From Fundicoccus ignavus (lineage in GTDB: Bacteria > Bacillota > Bacilli > Lactobacillales > Aerococcaceae), in assembly GCF_009659375.1 (NCBI RefSeq), contig NZ_WJQT01000003.1:149156-213155 (forward strand): a stretch of DNA of 64,000 nt. Reading direction: 5' to 3'. Both the position numbers and the translations under genes were made by a program. Below the pieces are notes generated by a model. The model did no database searches. It saw nothing but the letters and a program-made list of their open reading frames with translations, and was not told where the DNA came from. Below, in pieces: positions 1 to 8,245 of this stretch. Each line of letters starts with the position of its first letter. Within the stretch, counting starts at the first letter, position 1.

Positions 1-1
1 G

Positions 2-199
2 TATGAAAAAGTAAATATAACAGAATCGATGGGAAATCTGAAACAATTTTTAAAATTACGCGATACTCGTCCGCAATTTGAAGATCGTAAAATGTGGAAT
101 ATGGTAGGAGTACCTGTTCTGCATTTAAGCAATAATAATTTTATCTTTGAATTAAATGACTTGAAAGGTTTTTCTTGTACGTTAACAGAAACTAACTAG
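2..199 (+). CDS. C-terminal end of an unidentified protein (5' cut by window edge)
   Basis: The frame is open from the first bases and ends with TAG, giving 65 residues with no start in the window. The fragment contains MGNLKQFLKLRDTRPQFE and then a short hydrophobic beta-type tail (VPVLHLSNNNFIFEL). The LKLRDTRPQF stretch loosely recalls the LIALR-x-HP-F segment before the C-terminal beta domain of GH13 glycosidases. That would suit the glycogen genes 2.3 kb downstream, but the match is too weak to name the gene. The stop lies 30 bp before the next start, so it may share a transcript with the cytidine deaminase gene. A longer upstream sequence would settle its identity. Confidence 0.6.
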   Translation, partial: YEKVNITESMGNLKQFLKLRDTRPQFEDRKMWNMVGVPVLHLSNNNFIFELNDLKGFSCTLTETN

Positions 200-229
200 T
201 CGAAAAGCAAATTCTTATGAGAAAGTAGG

Positions 230-643
230 ATGAACGTGGAAGTTAAACAAATTGAAGAGTTGATGTCTCAAGCAAGGGAAGTTATGAAAAATTCATACTC
301 TCCTTATTCAAAATTCCCTGTCGGAGCAGCACTGCTGACAGAAGACAATCAGGTATTTACTGGAGTAAATATTGAGAATGTTTCGTTTGGTGTTACAAAT
401 TGTGCTGAAAGAAGCGCAATATTTACGGCGGTTTCAACTGGTTATCGACCTGGCTTTATCAAAGCAATCGCAGTAGCAGGGGACACTGAAACTTTCTTAT
501 CACCGTGTAGTGTTTGTCGTCAGGTAATGGTTGAATTTTGTAAACCGGATACACCAGTGTATTTAACACGTAACGATGGCGAAATATTTACTACAACTGT
601 AGAAGAGTTAGTACCCTTTGCTTTTGAAAAACTAGATATGTAG
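230..643 (+). CDS. cdd: Cytidine deaminase
   Basis: Hydrolytic deamination of cytidine and deoxycytidine to uridine and deoxyuridine in cytoplasmic pyrimidine salvage. The 137-residue length is that of the homotetrameric bacterial family. The zinc site is visible as NCAERSA (Cys plus catalytic Glu) and SPCSVCRQ (the PCxxC pair), giving the three-cysteine ligand set of tetrameric CDAs. The N-terminal YSPYSKFPVGAALLT segment is the family's substrate-binding strand. The start is preceded by GAGAAAGTAGG at good spacing. It is functionally linked to tdk and upp further along the window, which are also pyrimidine salvage genes, but not in an operon with them. Confidence 0.95.
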   Translation: MNVEVKQIEELMSQAREVMKNSYSPYSKFPVGAALLTEDNQVFTGVNIENVSFGVTNCAERSAIFTAVSTGYRPGFIKAIAVAGDTETFLSPCSVCRQVMVEFCKPDTPVYLTRNDGEIFTTTVEELVPFAFEKLDM

Positions 644-673
644 TTACATTAACTTTTAAGGAGAGAATTTGAT

Positions 674-1054
674 ATGACACAAACATTATTACACGCTTGT
701 TATCGAGTGCATGATTTAGAAGCATCATTAAAATTTTATACAGAAATATTCGATTTTGAAGTAAGTCGTGAGAGAAAGTTTCCTGAACATGGTTTTGACT
801 TAGTGTATTTAGTGGTTCCAGGAAGTAATTTTGAATTAGAGTTAACTTATAATTATGGAGCAGACCCATATACAATTGGTGATGGTTTTAGTCACTTGGC
901 GCTAGGAGTGGATGATTTAGAAGCTGTCCACGCGAAATGTTTAGCTTCAGGTTATGCAACTACAGAAATGAAAGGTCTACCAGGAACACCGCCTACTTAC
1001 TTCTTCGTAAGTGATCCAGATGGATATCGTTTGGAAGTTATGTTAAATAACTAA
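674..1054 (+). CDS. gloA: Lactoylglutathione lyase (glyoxalase I, VOC family)
   Basis: Isomerises the hemithioacetal of methylglyoxal and a low-molecular-weight thiol to the lactoyl thioester, a cytoplasmic detoxification step. At 126 residues it is a single two-module VOC protein. The four metal ligands of GloA are at the expected places: H7, E56 (in NFELELTYN), H74 (in GFSHLALGV) and E121 (in YRLEVMLN), close to H5, E56, H74 and E122 of the E. coli enzyme. The C-terminal SDPDGYRLE motif is typical. A GGAGAG ribosome binding site precedes ATG. It lies 30 bp after cdd and is probably cotranscribed with it. Whether glutathione or another thiol is used cannot be read from the sequence. Confidence 0.93.
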   Translation: MTQTLLHACYRVHDLEASLKFYTEIFDFEVSRERKFPEHGFDLVYLVVPGSNFELELTYNYGADPYTIGDGFSHLALGVDDLEAVHAKCLASGYATTEMKGLPGTPPTYFFVSDPDGYRLEVMLNN

Positions 1055-1093
1055 TTGTTTAACGATTGTGAGTTAATCTTATGAAAGATTGGC

Positions 1094-1122
1094 TTGCAGT
1101 TATTGAATGCTTGTGATAATAT
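1094..1122 (+). promoter_or_regulatory. Strong candidate sigma-A promoter with extended -10
   Basis: TTGCAG at 1094-1099, a 17-bp spacer, then TAATAT at 1117-1122 preceded by TGA (extended -10). Transcription would start near 1129, at the left edge of the hairpin cluster described next, and not in front of any gene. Confidence 0.6.
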
Positions 1123-1128
1123 ATTGTT

Positions 1129-1327
1129 CATGCGATGAGTCGAATAACAATCAGATAGATTGTGAAGGCAAGGTATCAGAGTTTAAAACTCAGCCAGGAA
1201 GGCGATACGATTACTGATTGCTGTGAACAATCAGTTTTAATTATTAGCAATAATAATTTTGCCGCTCGAAGAGTGTTTAACACTCATAAAAGACTTTAGA
1301 CCTAATAGGTTTAAGGTCTTTTTTTAT
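1129..1327 (+). ncRNA. Candidate structured non-coding RNA ending in a terminator
   Basis: About 200 nt between a good promoter and an intrinsic terminator, with no convincing ORF. Local helices are dense. They are: 1147-1163 (6 bp); 1173-1208, a GTATC/GATAC stem enclosing two small hairpins at 1179-1191 and 1193-1203; 1214-1234 (CTGATTG/CAATCAG, 7 bp); and 1271-1285 (6 bp). The terminator at 1289-1327 has a 15-bp stem and a T run. An alternative long-range pair joins 1123-1130 to 1224-1231. It does not match the conserved cores of T-box, SRP RNA, RNase P, tmRNA, cobalamin or FMN elements as I know them. It could be an sRNA or a riboswitch whose downstream gene was displaced by the repeats that follow. 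Confidence 0.45.
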
Positions 1328-1362
1328 TTTAAGGGAATTTAAGTTTTATGTTGAATTACCAG

Positions 1363-1580
1363 GTGTGTACTTCGCTCATCTTGTTGTTTTCCAAGGCAGT
1401 GGTCGCTTTCAAAGCCTCACTGAAGTTCGTGCTTTTCCAGCTCAATCGGCTAGGCTCTGTCTACTTCGTTTTGCTCATAGTCAGAGCAAGCTACGCCGAT
1501 TGCCCTTTGTACCGCTATGGAAAACAATTCGCTGATCTACGTTAACTATTCCAACAAAAATAAAGCGATATAATCAAGTT
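1363..1580 (+). repeat. Dispersed ~200-bp palindromic repeat, copy 1
   Basis: This is one of three related copies in the window (others at about 17130-17347 and 52820-53008). The core is shared: GGTCGCTTTCAAAG, CTCAATCGGC, GCTCTGTCTAC, AGTCAGAGC, CCGATTGCC and a GTCGCTGA-like tail. The element folds on itself. GTTTTCC near 1386 faces GGAAAAC near 1519, CAATCGGC faces GCCGATTG, and GCTCTG faces CAGAGC, so it would form a long cruciform or RNA hairpin. The 65-codon frame that crosses it is a by-product of the repeat. No transposase is present, which suits a MITE-like or RNA-structured intergenic element. Confidence 0.75.
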
Positions 1581-1644
1581 ATACTGCTAAACAGAACGGC
1601 CTCATCCGAGGTTTTTTGAGGTGCGTGGACTTGACGGAATTTAG

Positions 1645-1726
1645 TTCTAACGTGTCGACTGGCGAACTGAGTTGGCGCGTTGGAGTTCCAACGTGTCGAC
1701 TCAGAATCTGAGTTAGTACATTAGAA
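1645..1726 (+). repeat. 82-bp double-hairpin repeat, copy 1
   Basis: Identical in length to the copy at 1830-1911 and in the same orientation. The first half (from CTAACGTGTCGACT) forms a 14-bp stem with GU pairs around the loop GGCGAACTG. The second half (from TCCAACGTGTCGACTCAG) forms an 18-position stem with three mismatches around loop AAT. It starts TTCTAA and ends TTAGAA, so the unit has short inverted ends. Confidence 0.8.
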
Positions 1727-1829
1727 AATATTAGTGAAATATCTGGTGGATTTTGCCTGTGAATGGGTGTATTTGTCTATAAAAAGGTAAGGGAAAGCAA
1801 AAATTTGAAGTGGATATTGTTGAATTTAT

Positions 1830-1911
1830 TTCTAACGTGTCGACTGGCGAACTGAGTTGGCGCGTTGGAGTTCCAATGTGTCGACTCAAAATTTGAGTTA
1901 GCATATTAGAA
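1830..1911 (+). repeat. 82-bp double-hairpin repeat, copy 2
   Basis: Differs from copy 1 mainly in the second hairpin. There, CTCAG-AAT-CTGAG becomes CTCAA-AAT-TTGAG, a paired change that keeps the stem. A C-A mismatch of copy 1 becomes a T-A pair here. Changes that preserve pairing suggest that the fold is what is kept. The spacing from copy 1 is 185 bp start to start. Confidence 0.8.
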
Positions 1912-2464
1912 CGAATGCGAATCAAGATAATGATAGAATAGGTGAATAAAACGATAATAATTGGGGAAGTACTTAAATTCAGCTCCTAACGGCAATCTTG
2001 AAAAATTGCTGCCTATCGAAAATTCCCTTTTTAAGGGTGACTTCTTTAGAAAAAGAAGTCATTCTACAAAGATCTTTATTAAGTGACTGTACTAAACCAG
2101 AAATTAATCCCGATTTATAACGATGTAATTAGCTATTTTTTAGACTAAAACTCAAGAACGAAATGAAAGCGGAGACATTGTGTCGGGAAGTAGCTTAAAT
2201 AAAATGGTGTTTGAGATTATTATATATTAAACATATTATCCTTGAACTTTTGAATGAATAAGGTTAGAATTTAGTTAAAATAAGATTATAGTTTGATAAA
2301 TAAAACAAATGTCATGACAGATATTATTTTTTATGAATACTTTTTAAAAATTGCTTCGAATGTTTTGTTAATCTGTTAAATAAAAGTTCAGTATTTAAAG
2401 AATTTTTATTTTAGTTACTCGATTCTATTTGTTTTCATGGAAAATATTAAGATTATTCATGAAA
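1912..2464. other. Gene-free stretch with a perfect hairpin
   Basis: No ORF with a credible start. The notable element is a perfect 10-bp inverted repeat at 2038-2061 (TGACTTCTTT, loop AGAA, AAAGAAGTCA) preceded by a smaller CCCTTTTTAAGGG hairpin at about 2024-2037. Neither is followed by a T run, so they do not look like standard terminators. The rest is very AT-rich leader DNA ahead of glgB. Confidence 0.5.
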
Positions 2465-2487
2465 ATAAAACGCTTACATGATATAAT
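2465..2487 (+). promoter_or_regulatory. glgB -10 box and overlapping cre-like site
   Basis: TATAAT at 2482-2487 lies 28 bp before the chosen glgB start. The 14 bp just upstream (ATAAAACGCTTACA) fit the CcpA consensus TGWAANCGNTNWCA at 10 of 12 fixed positions, missing only the leading TG. No clear -35 is seen. A CcpA site overlapping the spacer would repress glycogen synthesis during rapid sugar growth, but this is an inference from one degenerate match. Confidence 0.4.
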
Positions 2488-2515
2488 GTTTTTAACTAGG
2501 AAGGAGTCAAAATCT

Positions 2516-4423
2516 ATGGAACAGTCTATCGTTACATTGCCAAATTTCGAAGAAAATATTTATTTTTTTAACCATGGTAATCATGCAGAATCCTATCGAT
2601 TTTTAGGAAGTAAAGTTCACGTGCACGATGGTGTTAAAGGCTATCAATTCAGTGTATGGGCTCCAAATGCTTATAAAGTATATTTACAAGGTGATTTTAA
2701 TCAGTGGGCCAATCAAGCAATGAATCAAATTCCTGGAGGAGTATGGACATTGTTTGTCCCAAATGCAGAGCAAGGACAGTGTTATAAATATGGGATAGAT
2801 CATGGCAATGGTCATATTGAGTATAAATTAGACCCTTTTAGCAATCGTTTCGAAATAGCGCCTAAGGATGCAAGTATTGTCTGGGATCTTTATGATTTTA
2901 AATGGCAAGATGACGCGTGGATGCGACGACGTGCTAAGAAAAATAAATATGAGACACCTCTACAAATATATGAAGTTCATGCTACTTCTTGGAAGCAACA
3001 TGCTGATGGAACGTATTATAGTTTTGCAGAACTGGCAGCATTCCTGATTCCATATGTTAAGGAGATGGGTTATACACATATTGAGTTTTTACCATTGATG
3101 GATCATCCGCTTGAAGCTTCTTGGGGCTATCAAATTACTGGTTATTTTGCTGTAGGTGGACGATTTGGCACAAACGAAGAGTTTAAAGAATTTGTTAATT
3201 TAGCACATCAAGCTGGAATTGGTGTTCTATTAGATTGGGTTCCAGGACATTTTTGTCGAAATGCTAATGCACTTGCTTATTTTGACGGTACACCTACTTA
3301 TGAGTATCCGGATGTTAATCAGGCTAACAATATCGGCTGGGGGACATTGAATTTCGATTTGGGTCGCGACCAAGTGCATAGCTTCTTAATTTCGAGCGCT
3401 TATTATTGGTTAAATGAGTTTCATGTAGATGGTTTAAGAGTTGATGCTGTCTCAAATATGCTCTACTTAGATTTTGATCAGGGACCTTGGACACCTAATG
3501 AAGACGGCACGAACGAGAATAAAGCCGGTGTCAGATTTCTCCAAAAGATGAATCAAACGATTCATCAATTACTTCCAGATGTACTGATGATTGCTGAAGA
3601 AAGCACTAGTCGAGAGAAAATAACTCATCCAGTAGAAGAGGGCGGTTTAGGCTTTGATTTCAAGTGGAATATGGGATGGATGAACGATACCTTAAAATTT
3701 TTCGAAATGGATCCTCTCTATCGGCCAGCGAATTTAACTCTAATTACTTTTGTTTTCATGTACCAATTTAAGGAACGCTATATACTTCCCTATTCTCATG
3801 ATGAAGTTGTCCATGGAAAAGCGTCAATGTTAGGTAAAATCCCTGGAGATCGCTTTAACCAATTTGCGACACTCAGAGTCATTCATGGCTACATGTTAGC
3901 TCAACCTGGTAAGATGCTACATTTTATGGGGAATGAGATTGGACAGTATTTAGAGTGGAGATATTATTCAGAACTTGAGTGGATTGATTTAGATAGGCCA
4001 TATAATACGGAATACCAACATTATATGAAGACTATTAATCAAATAGGCTTAAAAGAAAAAGCCTTTTATCAGTTAGATCATGACGAAGCTGGTATTACTA
4101 TATTAGATGCTGATAACTATGACGAAGGCGTTTTAACGTTTATTCGTCATGGCAAACGAGCACGAGATTTTGTAATTGTTGTATGTAACTTTGTGCCTGT
4201 GCGACGTAGCTCAGTAAGAATCGGAGTACCTTATCATGGACAATATGAAATTTTGATGAATTCTGATGCCAAAGAATTTGGTGGGGAATTATTAGATAGT
4301 CACCAAGTATTTAAAACAGAGCCAAAGGCATTTAATAAGCAACCGCATTCGATTGTGGTTGATGTACCTGCCTTGTCAGTTCTTTATATCCGTCCCAAAA
4401 GAATTTATGGCGTTAAAAAGTAA
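2516..4423 (+). CDS. glgB: 1,4-alpha-glucan branching enzyme
   Basis: Cuts alpha-1,4 glucan chains and re-attaches them through alpha-1,6 bonds, forming glycogen branches in the cytoplasm. The frame opens upstream at 2429, but ATG 2516 has the AGGAAGGAG ribosome binding site at 9 bp and starts the family-like sequence, giving 635 residues. An N-terminal CBM48 module (GYQFSVWAPNAYKVYLQGDF, about residues 42-61) precedes the GH13 barrel. The nucleophile is D310 in VDGLRVDAV, the acid/base is E361 in LMIAEEST, and YSHDEVVHGK carries the third conserved acid. It is first in the glgBCDA operon, the order found in many Firmicutes. No glycogen phosphorylase follows in this window. Confidence 0.96.
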   Translation: MEQSIVTLPNFEENIYFFNHGNHAESYRFLGSKVHVHDGVKGYQFSVWAPNAYKVYLQGDFNQWANQAMNQIPGGVWTLFVPNAEQGQCYKYGIDHGNGHIEYKLDPFSNRFEIAPKDASIVWDLYDFKWQDDAWMRRRAKKNKYETPLQIYEVHATSWKQHADGTYYSFAELAAFLIPYVKEMGYTHIEFLPLMDHPLEASWGYQITGYFAVGGRFGTNEEFKEFVNLAHQAGIGVLLDWVPGHFCRNANALAYFDGTPTYEYPDVNQANNIGWGTLNFDLGRDQVHSFLISSAYYWLNEFHVDGLRVDAVSNMLYLDFDQGPWTPNEDGTNENKAGVRFLQKMNQTIHQLLPDVLMIAEESTSREKITHPVEEGGLGFDFKWNMGWMNDTLKFFEMDPLYRPANLTLITFVFMYQFKERYILPYSHDEVVHGKASMLGKIPGDRFNQFATLRVIHGYMLAQPGKMLHFMGNEIGQYLEWRYYSELEWIDLDRPYNTEYQHYMKTINQIGLKEKAFYQLDHDEAGITILDADNYDEGVLTFIRHGKRARDFVIVVCNFVPVRRSSVRIGVPYHGQYEILMNSDAKEFGGELLDSHQVFKTEPKAFNKQPHSIVVDVPALSVLYIRPKRIYGVKK

Positions 4424-4439
4424 GGAAAGGGGATAGAAT

Positions 4440-4505
4440 ATGATTAAATCAATTAATTGTTTTAATCCGTCTAGCCAACGTACAACATATTCTGACAAAG
4501 CTTAA
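4440..4505 (+). CDS. 21-residue leader peptide coupled to glgC
   Basis: A short frame ([20 protein letters not shown] plus Ala) with a strong GGAAAGGGG ribosome binding site 8-9 bp before its ATG. Its stop TAA shares its last base with the ATG of glgC (TAATG). The glgC start has no Shine-Dalgarno sequence of its own: the preceding bases read GACAAAGCTTA, and an in-frame TGA at 4493-4495 limits upstream extension. The arrangement therefore looks like termination-reinitiation coupling. The peptide resembles nothing I know; its role is probably in its position and not its sequence. It is too short to prove from one genome. Confidence 0.5.
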   Translation: MIKSINCFNPSSQRTTYSDKA

Positions 4506-5656
4506 TGAAAAAAGAAATTATCTCTATGATACTTGCAGGAGGGCAAGGAACTCGTTTAGGTGTTTTAACTAAGCAAACTGCCAAACCTGCAGTGCCATTC
4601 GGTGGAAAATATCGTATCATTGATTTTGCTTTAAGTAACTGTGCTAACTCAGGCATCCGCAATGTAGGAGTGGTTACACAATATCAACCTCTAGAATTAA
4701 ACGACCATATCGGAAATGGTAGTGCTTGGGGGTTAAGCGGACGCGATAGTGGTGCCACAATATTACAGCCTTATTCAAGTTCTGATGGTGAAAAATGGTT
4801 TAAAGGAACAGCGAACGCTATTTTTCAGAATATTGATTACATCGATTTAATGGATCCTGAATATGTTTTAATCTTATCTGGAGACCATATTTACAAGATG
4901 GATTATAGCGAAATGTTGGAGCAACATAAAAAGAATAATGCCAGTTTAACGGTAGGTGTAATACCAGTTCCTATTAAAGAAGCTTCGAGGTTCGGTATTA
5001 TGAATACAGATCAAGCAAATCGAATTATTGAATTTGAAGAGAAACCAGCTGAACCTAAGAGTAATTTAGCTTCAATGGGTATTTATATCTTTAATTGGGC
5101 AACGCTAAGACGTTATTTAATTGAAGATCAAGCTAAAGCTCGTGAAATGGAAGACTTTGGAAAAAACGTCATTCCAACTTATTTGGAAAATGGTGAAAAT
5201 TGTTTTGCATTTGCGTTCGAAGGTTACTGGAAAGATGTAGGAACAATCGAAAGTCTCTGGGAAGCGAATATGGAATTTTTAGATCCAGACCACCCATTGA
5301 ATATCACAGAAAAAGAATGGCGAGTGTATACGTCGAATCGAGTTGCGCCACCACAATTTATAACAGAGCACGCAACATTACGTTCATCATTGATTGATGA
5401 TGGTTGTTATATATCGGGGAATATCCAACATTCTATTCTATCTCAGAATACTAAAGTGGGTGTTAACTCACTGGTGAAAGATTCAGTGATTATGTCGAAT
5501 GTGACAATTGGAGAAAATTGTCAAGTCGAATATGCGATTATTGGAGAAAATGCTGTAATTCCAGATGGTGCTAGTGTGATTGGAACAAGAGACAATATAG
5601 CGGTAATTGGGTATGCAGAAATAGTAGGGGGGCCAAAATATGATGGTGAAGAATAG
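4505..5656 (+). CDS. glgC: Glucose-1-phosphate adenylyltransferase, catalytic subunit
   Basis: Makes ADP-glucose from glucose-1-phosphate and ATP, the committed step of bacterial glycogen synthesis. At 383 residues it has normal length. The N-terminus carries the nucleotide-binding signature [16 protein letters not shown] and the [19 protein letters not shown] segment, then [11 protein letters not shown] in the middle. The C-terminal third is a left-handed beta-helix of hexapeptide repeats. ATG 4505 is the only sensible start because of an upstream in-frame stop, although it lacks a ribosome binding site. It overlaps glgD by 17 bp. In Firmicutes GlgC and GlgD form a heteromer in which GlgC is catalytic, and the intact motifs here agree. 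Confidence 0.95.
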   Translation: MKKEIISMILAGGQGTRLGVLTKQTAKPAVPFGGKYRIIDFALSNCANSGIRNVGVVTQYQPLELNDHIGNGSAWGLSGRDSGATILQPYSSSDGEKWFKGTANAIFQNIDYIDLMDPEYVLILSGDHIYKMDYSEMLEQHKKNNASLTVGVIPVPIKEASRFGIMNTDQANRIIEFEEKPAEPKSNLASMGIYIFNWATLRRYLIEDQAKAREMEDFGKNVIPTYLENGENCFAFAFEGYWKDVGTIESLWEANMEFLDPDHPLNITEKEWRVYTSNRVAPPQFITEHATLRSSLIDDGCYISGNIQHSILSQNTKVGVNSLVKDSVIMSNVTIGENCQVEYAIIGENAVIPDGASVIGTRDNIAVIGYAEIVGGPKYDGEE

Positions 5657-6803
5657 ATTAGCAGCAATACTAAACTTAACAGAAGACAATGCAGCCTTTA
5701 AACCATTAACGAATACACGACCAATAGCGGCATTACCATTTGCTGGCCGTTATCGTATAATTGATTTTTTATTATCCAGTATCTCTCATGCAAACGTTCC
5801 ATCTGCAGCTTTGTTTATAGGTGATTCGGGACGTGCTATATATGATCACATACGATCTGGAGACGCCTGGGATTTCGATTCACACACACAAGGAGGTATT
5901 TTTACTTTTTCTCAACAAAATTGGAAATTATCTCATCATGAAGAAAATGATGATGAAGATTTCTATTATAACCATCGAATTTACATGCATCGCTCTCGTG
6001 CTAGTTATGTTTTTGTAGCTGGTAGTAAAATTATTGCTAATATAGATATCAAGTCAGCTCACAAACAACATCTCGAGAGTGGAAGAGATATTACAGTGAT
6101 TTATAAAGTTTTAGATAGAAATCAGATTGGTAAATCACATCCATTTGAAAGATCTTTAACATTAAATGATGAGCGTGAAGTAGTAGGTTTAAAAGAAAAT
6201 GGCCAACTAACTGATGAAGTAGTGGTTAATCAGAGTTTGAATATGTACTTGCTATCGATTGAAACTGTGAATGAAATTATAGATCAGGCTATTGAAGACG
6301 GCGTATATACGAGTTTGGATCAGGTGATTCAACGCTATTTATTGAATTATTCAGTAAATGTCTATGAATATACAGGTTATATTGCAAATATTGATTCAAT
6401 CGAGAGTTACTATCAAGCAAATATGGATATGTTGAAACGTCAAAACTTTTCGGCATTATTCTACACGAGTCAACCAGTTTTAACTAAAAGTAAGTATGGT
6501 AGTCCAACGTATTATTGCGAAGGTTCTGATGTTAATTCATCGATTGTTGCTACTGGATCATCAATTTATGGAACTGTGAACAATTCAGTTATTCATCGAC
6601 GAGTCAAAGTTAATCGGAATGCAGTTGTTAAAAATAGCGTCATCATTCAAGGGACAGAAATTGGTGAAGGTGCGCATGTTGAATATGCAATTATTGATAA
6701 AGATTGTATTATTCAACCAAATGCACGCGTGATCGGAAGTCCCGATAATTTAATCGTCATTGGAAAGAATACAATAATTGAGGCAGTGGAGGATCAAGCA
6801 TGA
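5640..6803 (+). CDS. glgD: Glucose-1-phosphate adenylyltransferase, regulatory subunit
   Basis: A GlgC paralogue of 387 residues. The front of the nucleotide pocket is degenerate: the GGxGTRL signature is replaced by [16 protein letters not shown], while [20 protein letters not shown] still shows the fold. In B. subtilis and Geobacillus such GlgD proteins are weak or inactive alone and raise GlgC activity. The C-terminal hexapeptide repeats ([12 protein letters not shown] and similar) are retained. Two ATG codons stand in tandem (5640 and 5643), both fed by the TAGGGGGG sequence inside the glgC end. It overlaps glgA by ATGA, so the four genes are translated as one tightly linked operon. Confidence 0.93.
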   Translation: MMVKNRLAAILNLTEDNAAFKPLTNTRPIAALPFAGRYRIIDFLLSSISHANVPSAALFIGDSGRAIYDHIRSGDAWDFDSHTQGGIFTFSQQNWKLSHHEENDDEDFYYNHRIYMHRSRASYVFVAGSKIIANIDIKSAHKQHLESGRDITVIYKVLDRNQIGKSHPFERSLTLNDEREVVGLKENGQLTDEVVVNQSLNMYLLSIETVNEIIDQAIEDGVYTSLDQVIQRYLLNYSVNVYEYTGYIANIDSIESYYQANMDMLKRQNFSALFYTSQPVLTKSKYGSPTYYCEGSDVNSSIVATGSSIYGTVNNSVIHRRVKVNRNAVVKNSVIIQGTEIGEGAHVEYAIIDKDCIIQPNARVIGSPDNLIVIGKNTIIEAVEDQA

Positions 6804-8236
6804 AAGTACTATTCGCATCAGGAGAAGCAGCACCTTTTTTCAAAACTGGAGGCCTAGGAGATGTTGCCTATGCTTTACCTAAGGAAATGGTGAAGCAAGG
6901 GGTTGATGTTCGAGTAGTCTTACCGAATTATTCTCAAATGCCACAAAAGTATCAAGAGCAACTAACTGAATTAGTTCACTTTAGATTTCAATTAGGCGAT
7001 AAGAATGTCTATTGTGGTATTAAAACTTTAAATCACGAAGGTATTCTATACTATTTTGTCGATAATTTGAGCTATTTTGATCGTGCAGGTATTTATGGTG
7101 AATGGGATGATGGCGAGCGTTTTGGCTTCTTTTCAACGGCAATCATTGAAATGTTAGAGGTGATTGACTGGATTCCAGATATTATCCATTGTAATGATTG
7201 GCATACTGCGATGGTTCCTGTTTTATTAGTGGATCGCTATCATTGGAAAGAGAGATTACGTAATATTCGCAAAGTATTAACGATTCATAATTTGCGTTTC
7301 CAAGGTGTTTTTGATCCAAGTATTCTGACTAATGTTTTTGGAACAGGGTACAATACTTATACAGATGATGGTTTGAAATATTTTGACCGAGCTAATTTTT
7401 TAAAAGGTGGAATTAATTTCTCAGATCGTGTGACGACGGTAAGTCCAACGTATGCGATGGAAATAACTACTCCAGCATTTGGAGAAAATCTTGATGAGGT
7501 TCTGAGATATAATAATTGGAAAATCCATGGGATAATTAATGGCATTGATTATGATTTGAACAATCCGAGTACAGATCCGATGATTCCTCATCACTTTGAT
7601 GCTAAAGATTTGAGTGGTAAGTACTTGAACAAAGCTGAACTTCAGAAACAAGTAGGTTTGCCAGTCAAGGATGACGTTCCTTTAATTGGAATCGTTAGTC
7701 GATTAACCGATCAAAAAGGCTTTCAATTAATTGAGGAGTTATTGGACGGCTTACTGCATGAAGATGTTCAAGTGGTTCTGTTAGGTACTGGTGATCCTCA
7801 TTTCGAACAAGCATTCCATTATTTTGGTCAGAAATATCCAGATAAAATGAGTAGCAACATTACATTTGATGTCAAACTGGCACAACTAATTTATGCTGGA
7901 AGTGATTTGTTCTTAATGCCGAGTGCGTTTGAACCTTGCGGTTTATCTCAGATGATGTCTATGCGCTATGGAACTTTACCAATTGTGCATGAAACGGGTG
8001 GTCTAAAAGATACTGTTGAGCCGTATAATAAGTATACTGGCGAAGGCACAGGCTTTAGTTTTTATGGATTTAATACGCATAATTTATGGGATACGATTCA
8101 AAGAGCATTAGACGTCTACCGTAATAATCAATTTGCTTGGCGGACATTAGTGCAAAACGCTATGAATAAAGATTTCAGCTGGGAAAAACCAACAGAACAG
8201 TATATTGCTCTGTATCAAGAGCTGCTAGATGAATAA
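6800..8236 (+). CDS. glgA: Glycogen synthase (ADP-glucose, GT5)
   Basis: Transfers glucose from ADP-glucose to the non-reducing end of the growing alpha-1,4 glucan. The 478 residues have the GT-B fold: an N-terminal domain opening with [20 protein letters not shown], whose KTGG loop binds ADP-glucose, DIIHCNDWHTAMVP in the middle, and the C-terminal nucleotide domain with GIVSRLTDQKG and the PSAFEPCGLSQM acid motif. The start overlaps the glgD stop (ATGA). It ends the operon: a strong terminator follows within 10 bp. The usual last gene glgP is not here, so glycogen breakdown must be encoded elsewhere. Confidence 0.96.
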   Translation: MKVLFASGEAAPFFKTGGLGDVAYALPKEMVKQGVDVRVVLPNYSQMPQKYQEQLTELVHFRFQLGDKNVYCGIKTLNHEGILYYFVDNLSYFDRAGIYGEWDDGERFGFFSTAIIEMLEVIDWIPDIIHCNDWHTAMVPVLLVDRYHWKERLRNIRKVLTIHNLRFQGVFDPSILTNVFGTGYNTYTDDGLKYFDRANFLKGGINFSDRVTTVSPTYAMEITTPAFGENLDEVLRYNNWKIHGIINGIDYDLNNPSTDPMIPHHFDAKDLSGKYLNKAELQKQVGLPVKDDVPLIGIVSRLTDQKGFQLIEELLDGLLHEDVQVVLLGTGDPHFEQAFHYFGQKYPDKMSSNITFDVKLAQLIYAGSDLFLMPSAFEPCGLSQMMSMRYGTLPIVHETGGLKDTVEPYNKYTGEGTGFSFYGFNTHNLWDTIQRALDVYRNNQFAWRTLVQNAMNKDFSWEKPTEQYIALYQELLDE

Positions 8237-8245
8237 ATTGGATGT

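Noticed and set aside
1129..1235. Cobalamin riboswitch or SRP RNA, suggested by AGCCAGGA and GGAAGG
   Set aside because: The B12 box continuation (ACCTGCC) and the GCCACTG core are missing, and the SRP hallmark GGAAGCAGC is not there.
1129..1327. T-box or 6S RNA
   Set aside because: No GGGTGG antiterminator bulge, and no single long hairpin with a central bubble as in 6S RNA.
1348..1545. 65-codon frame over the first dispersed repeat, with similar frames at 17083-17277 and 52771-53037
   Set aside because: The frames are created by the repeat itself. Copies do not keep the same reading frame or codons, and none has a proper ribosome binding site with a conserved start.
2429..2515. N-terminal extension of GlgB from ATG 2429
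   Set aside because: The extension would run through the promoter and ribosome binding site, and GlgB proteins lack such a head.
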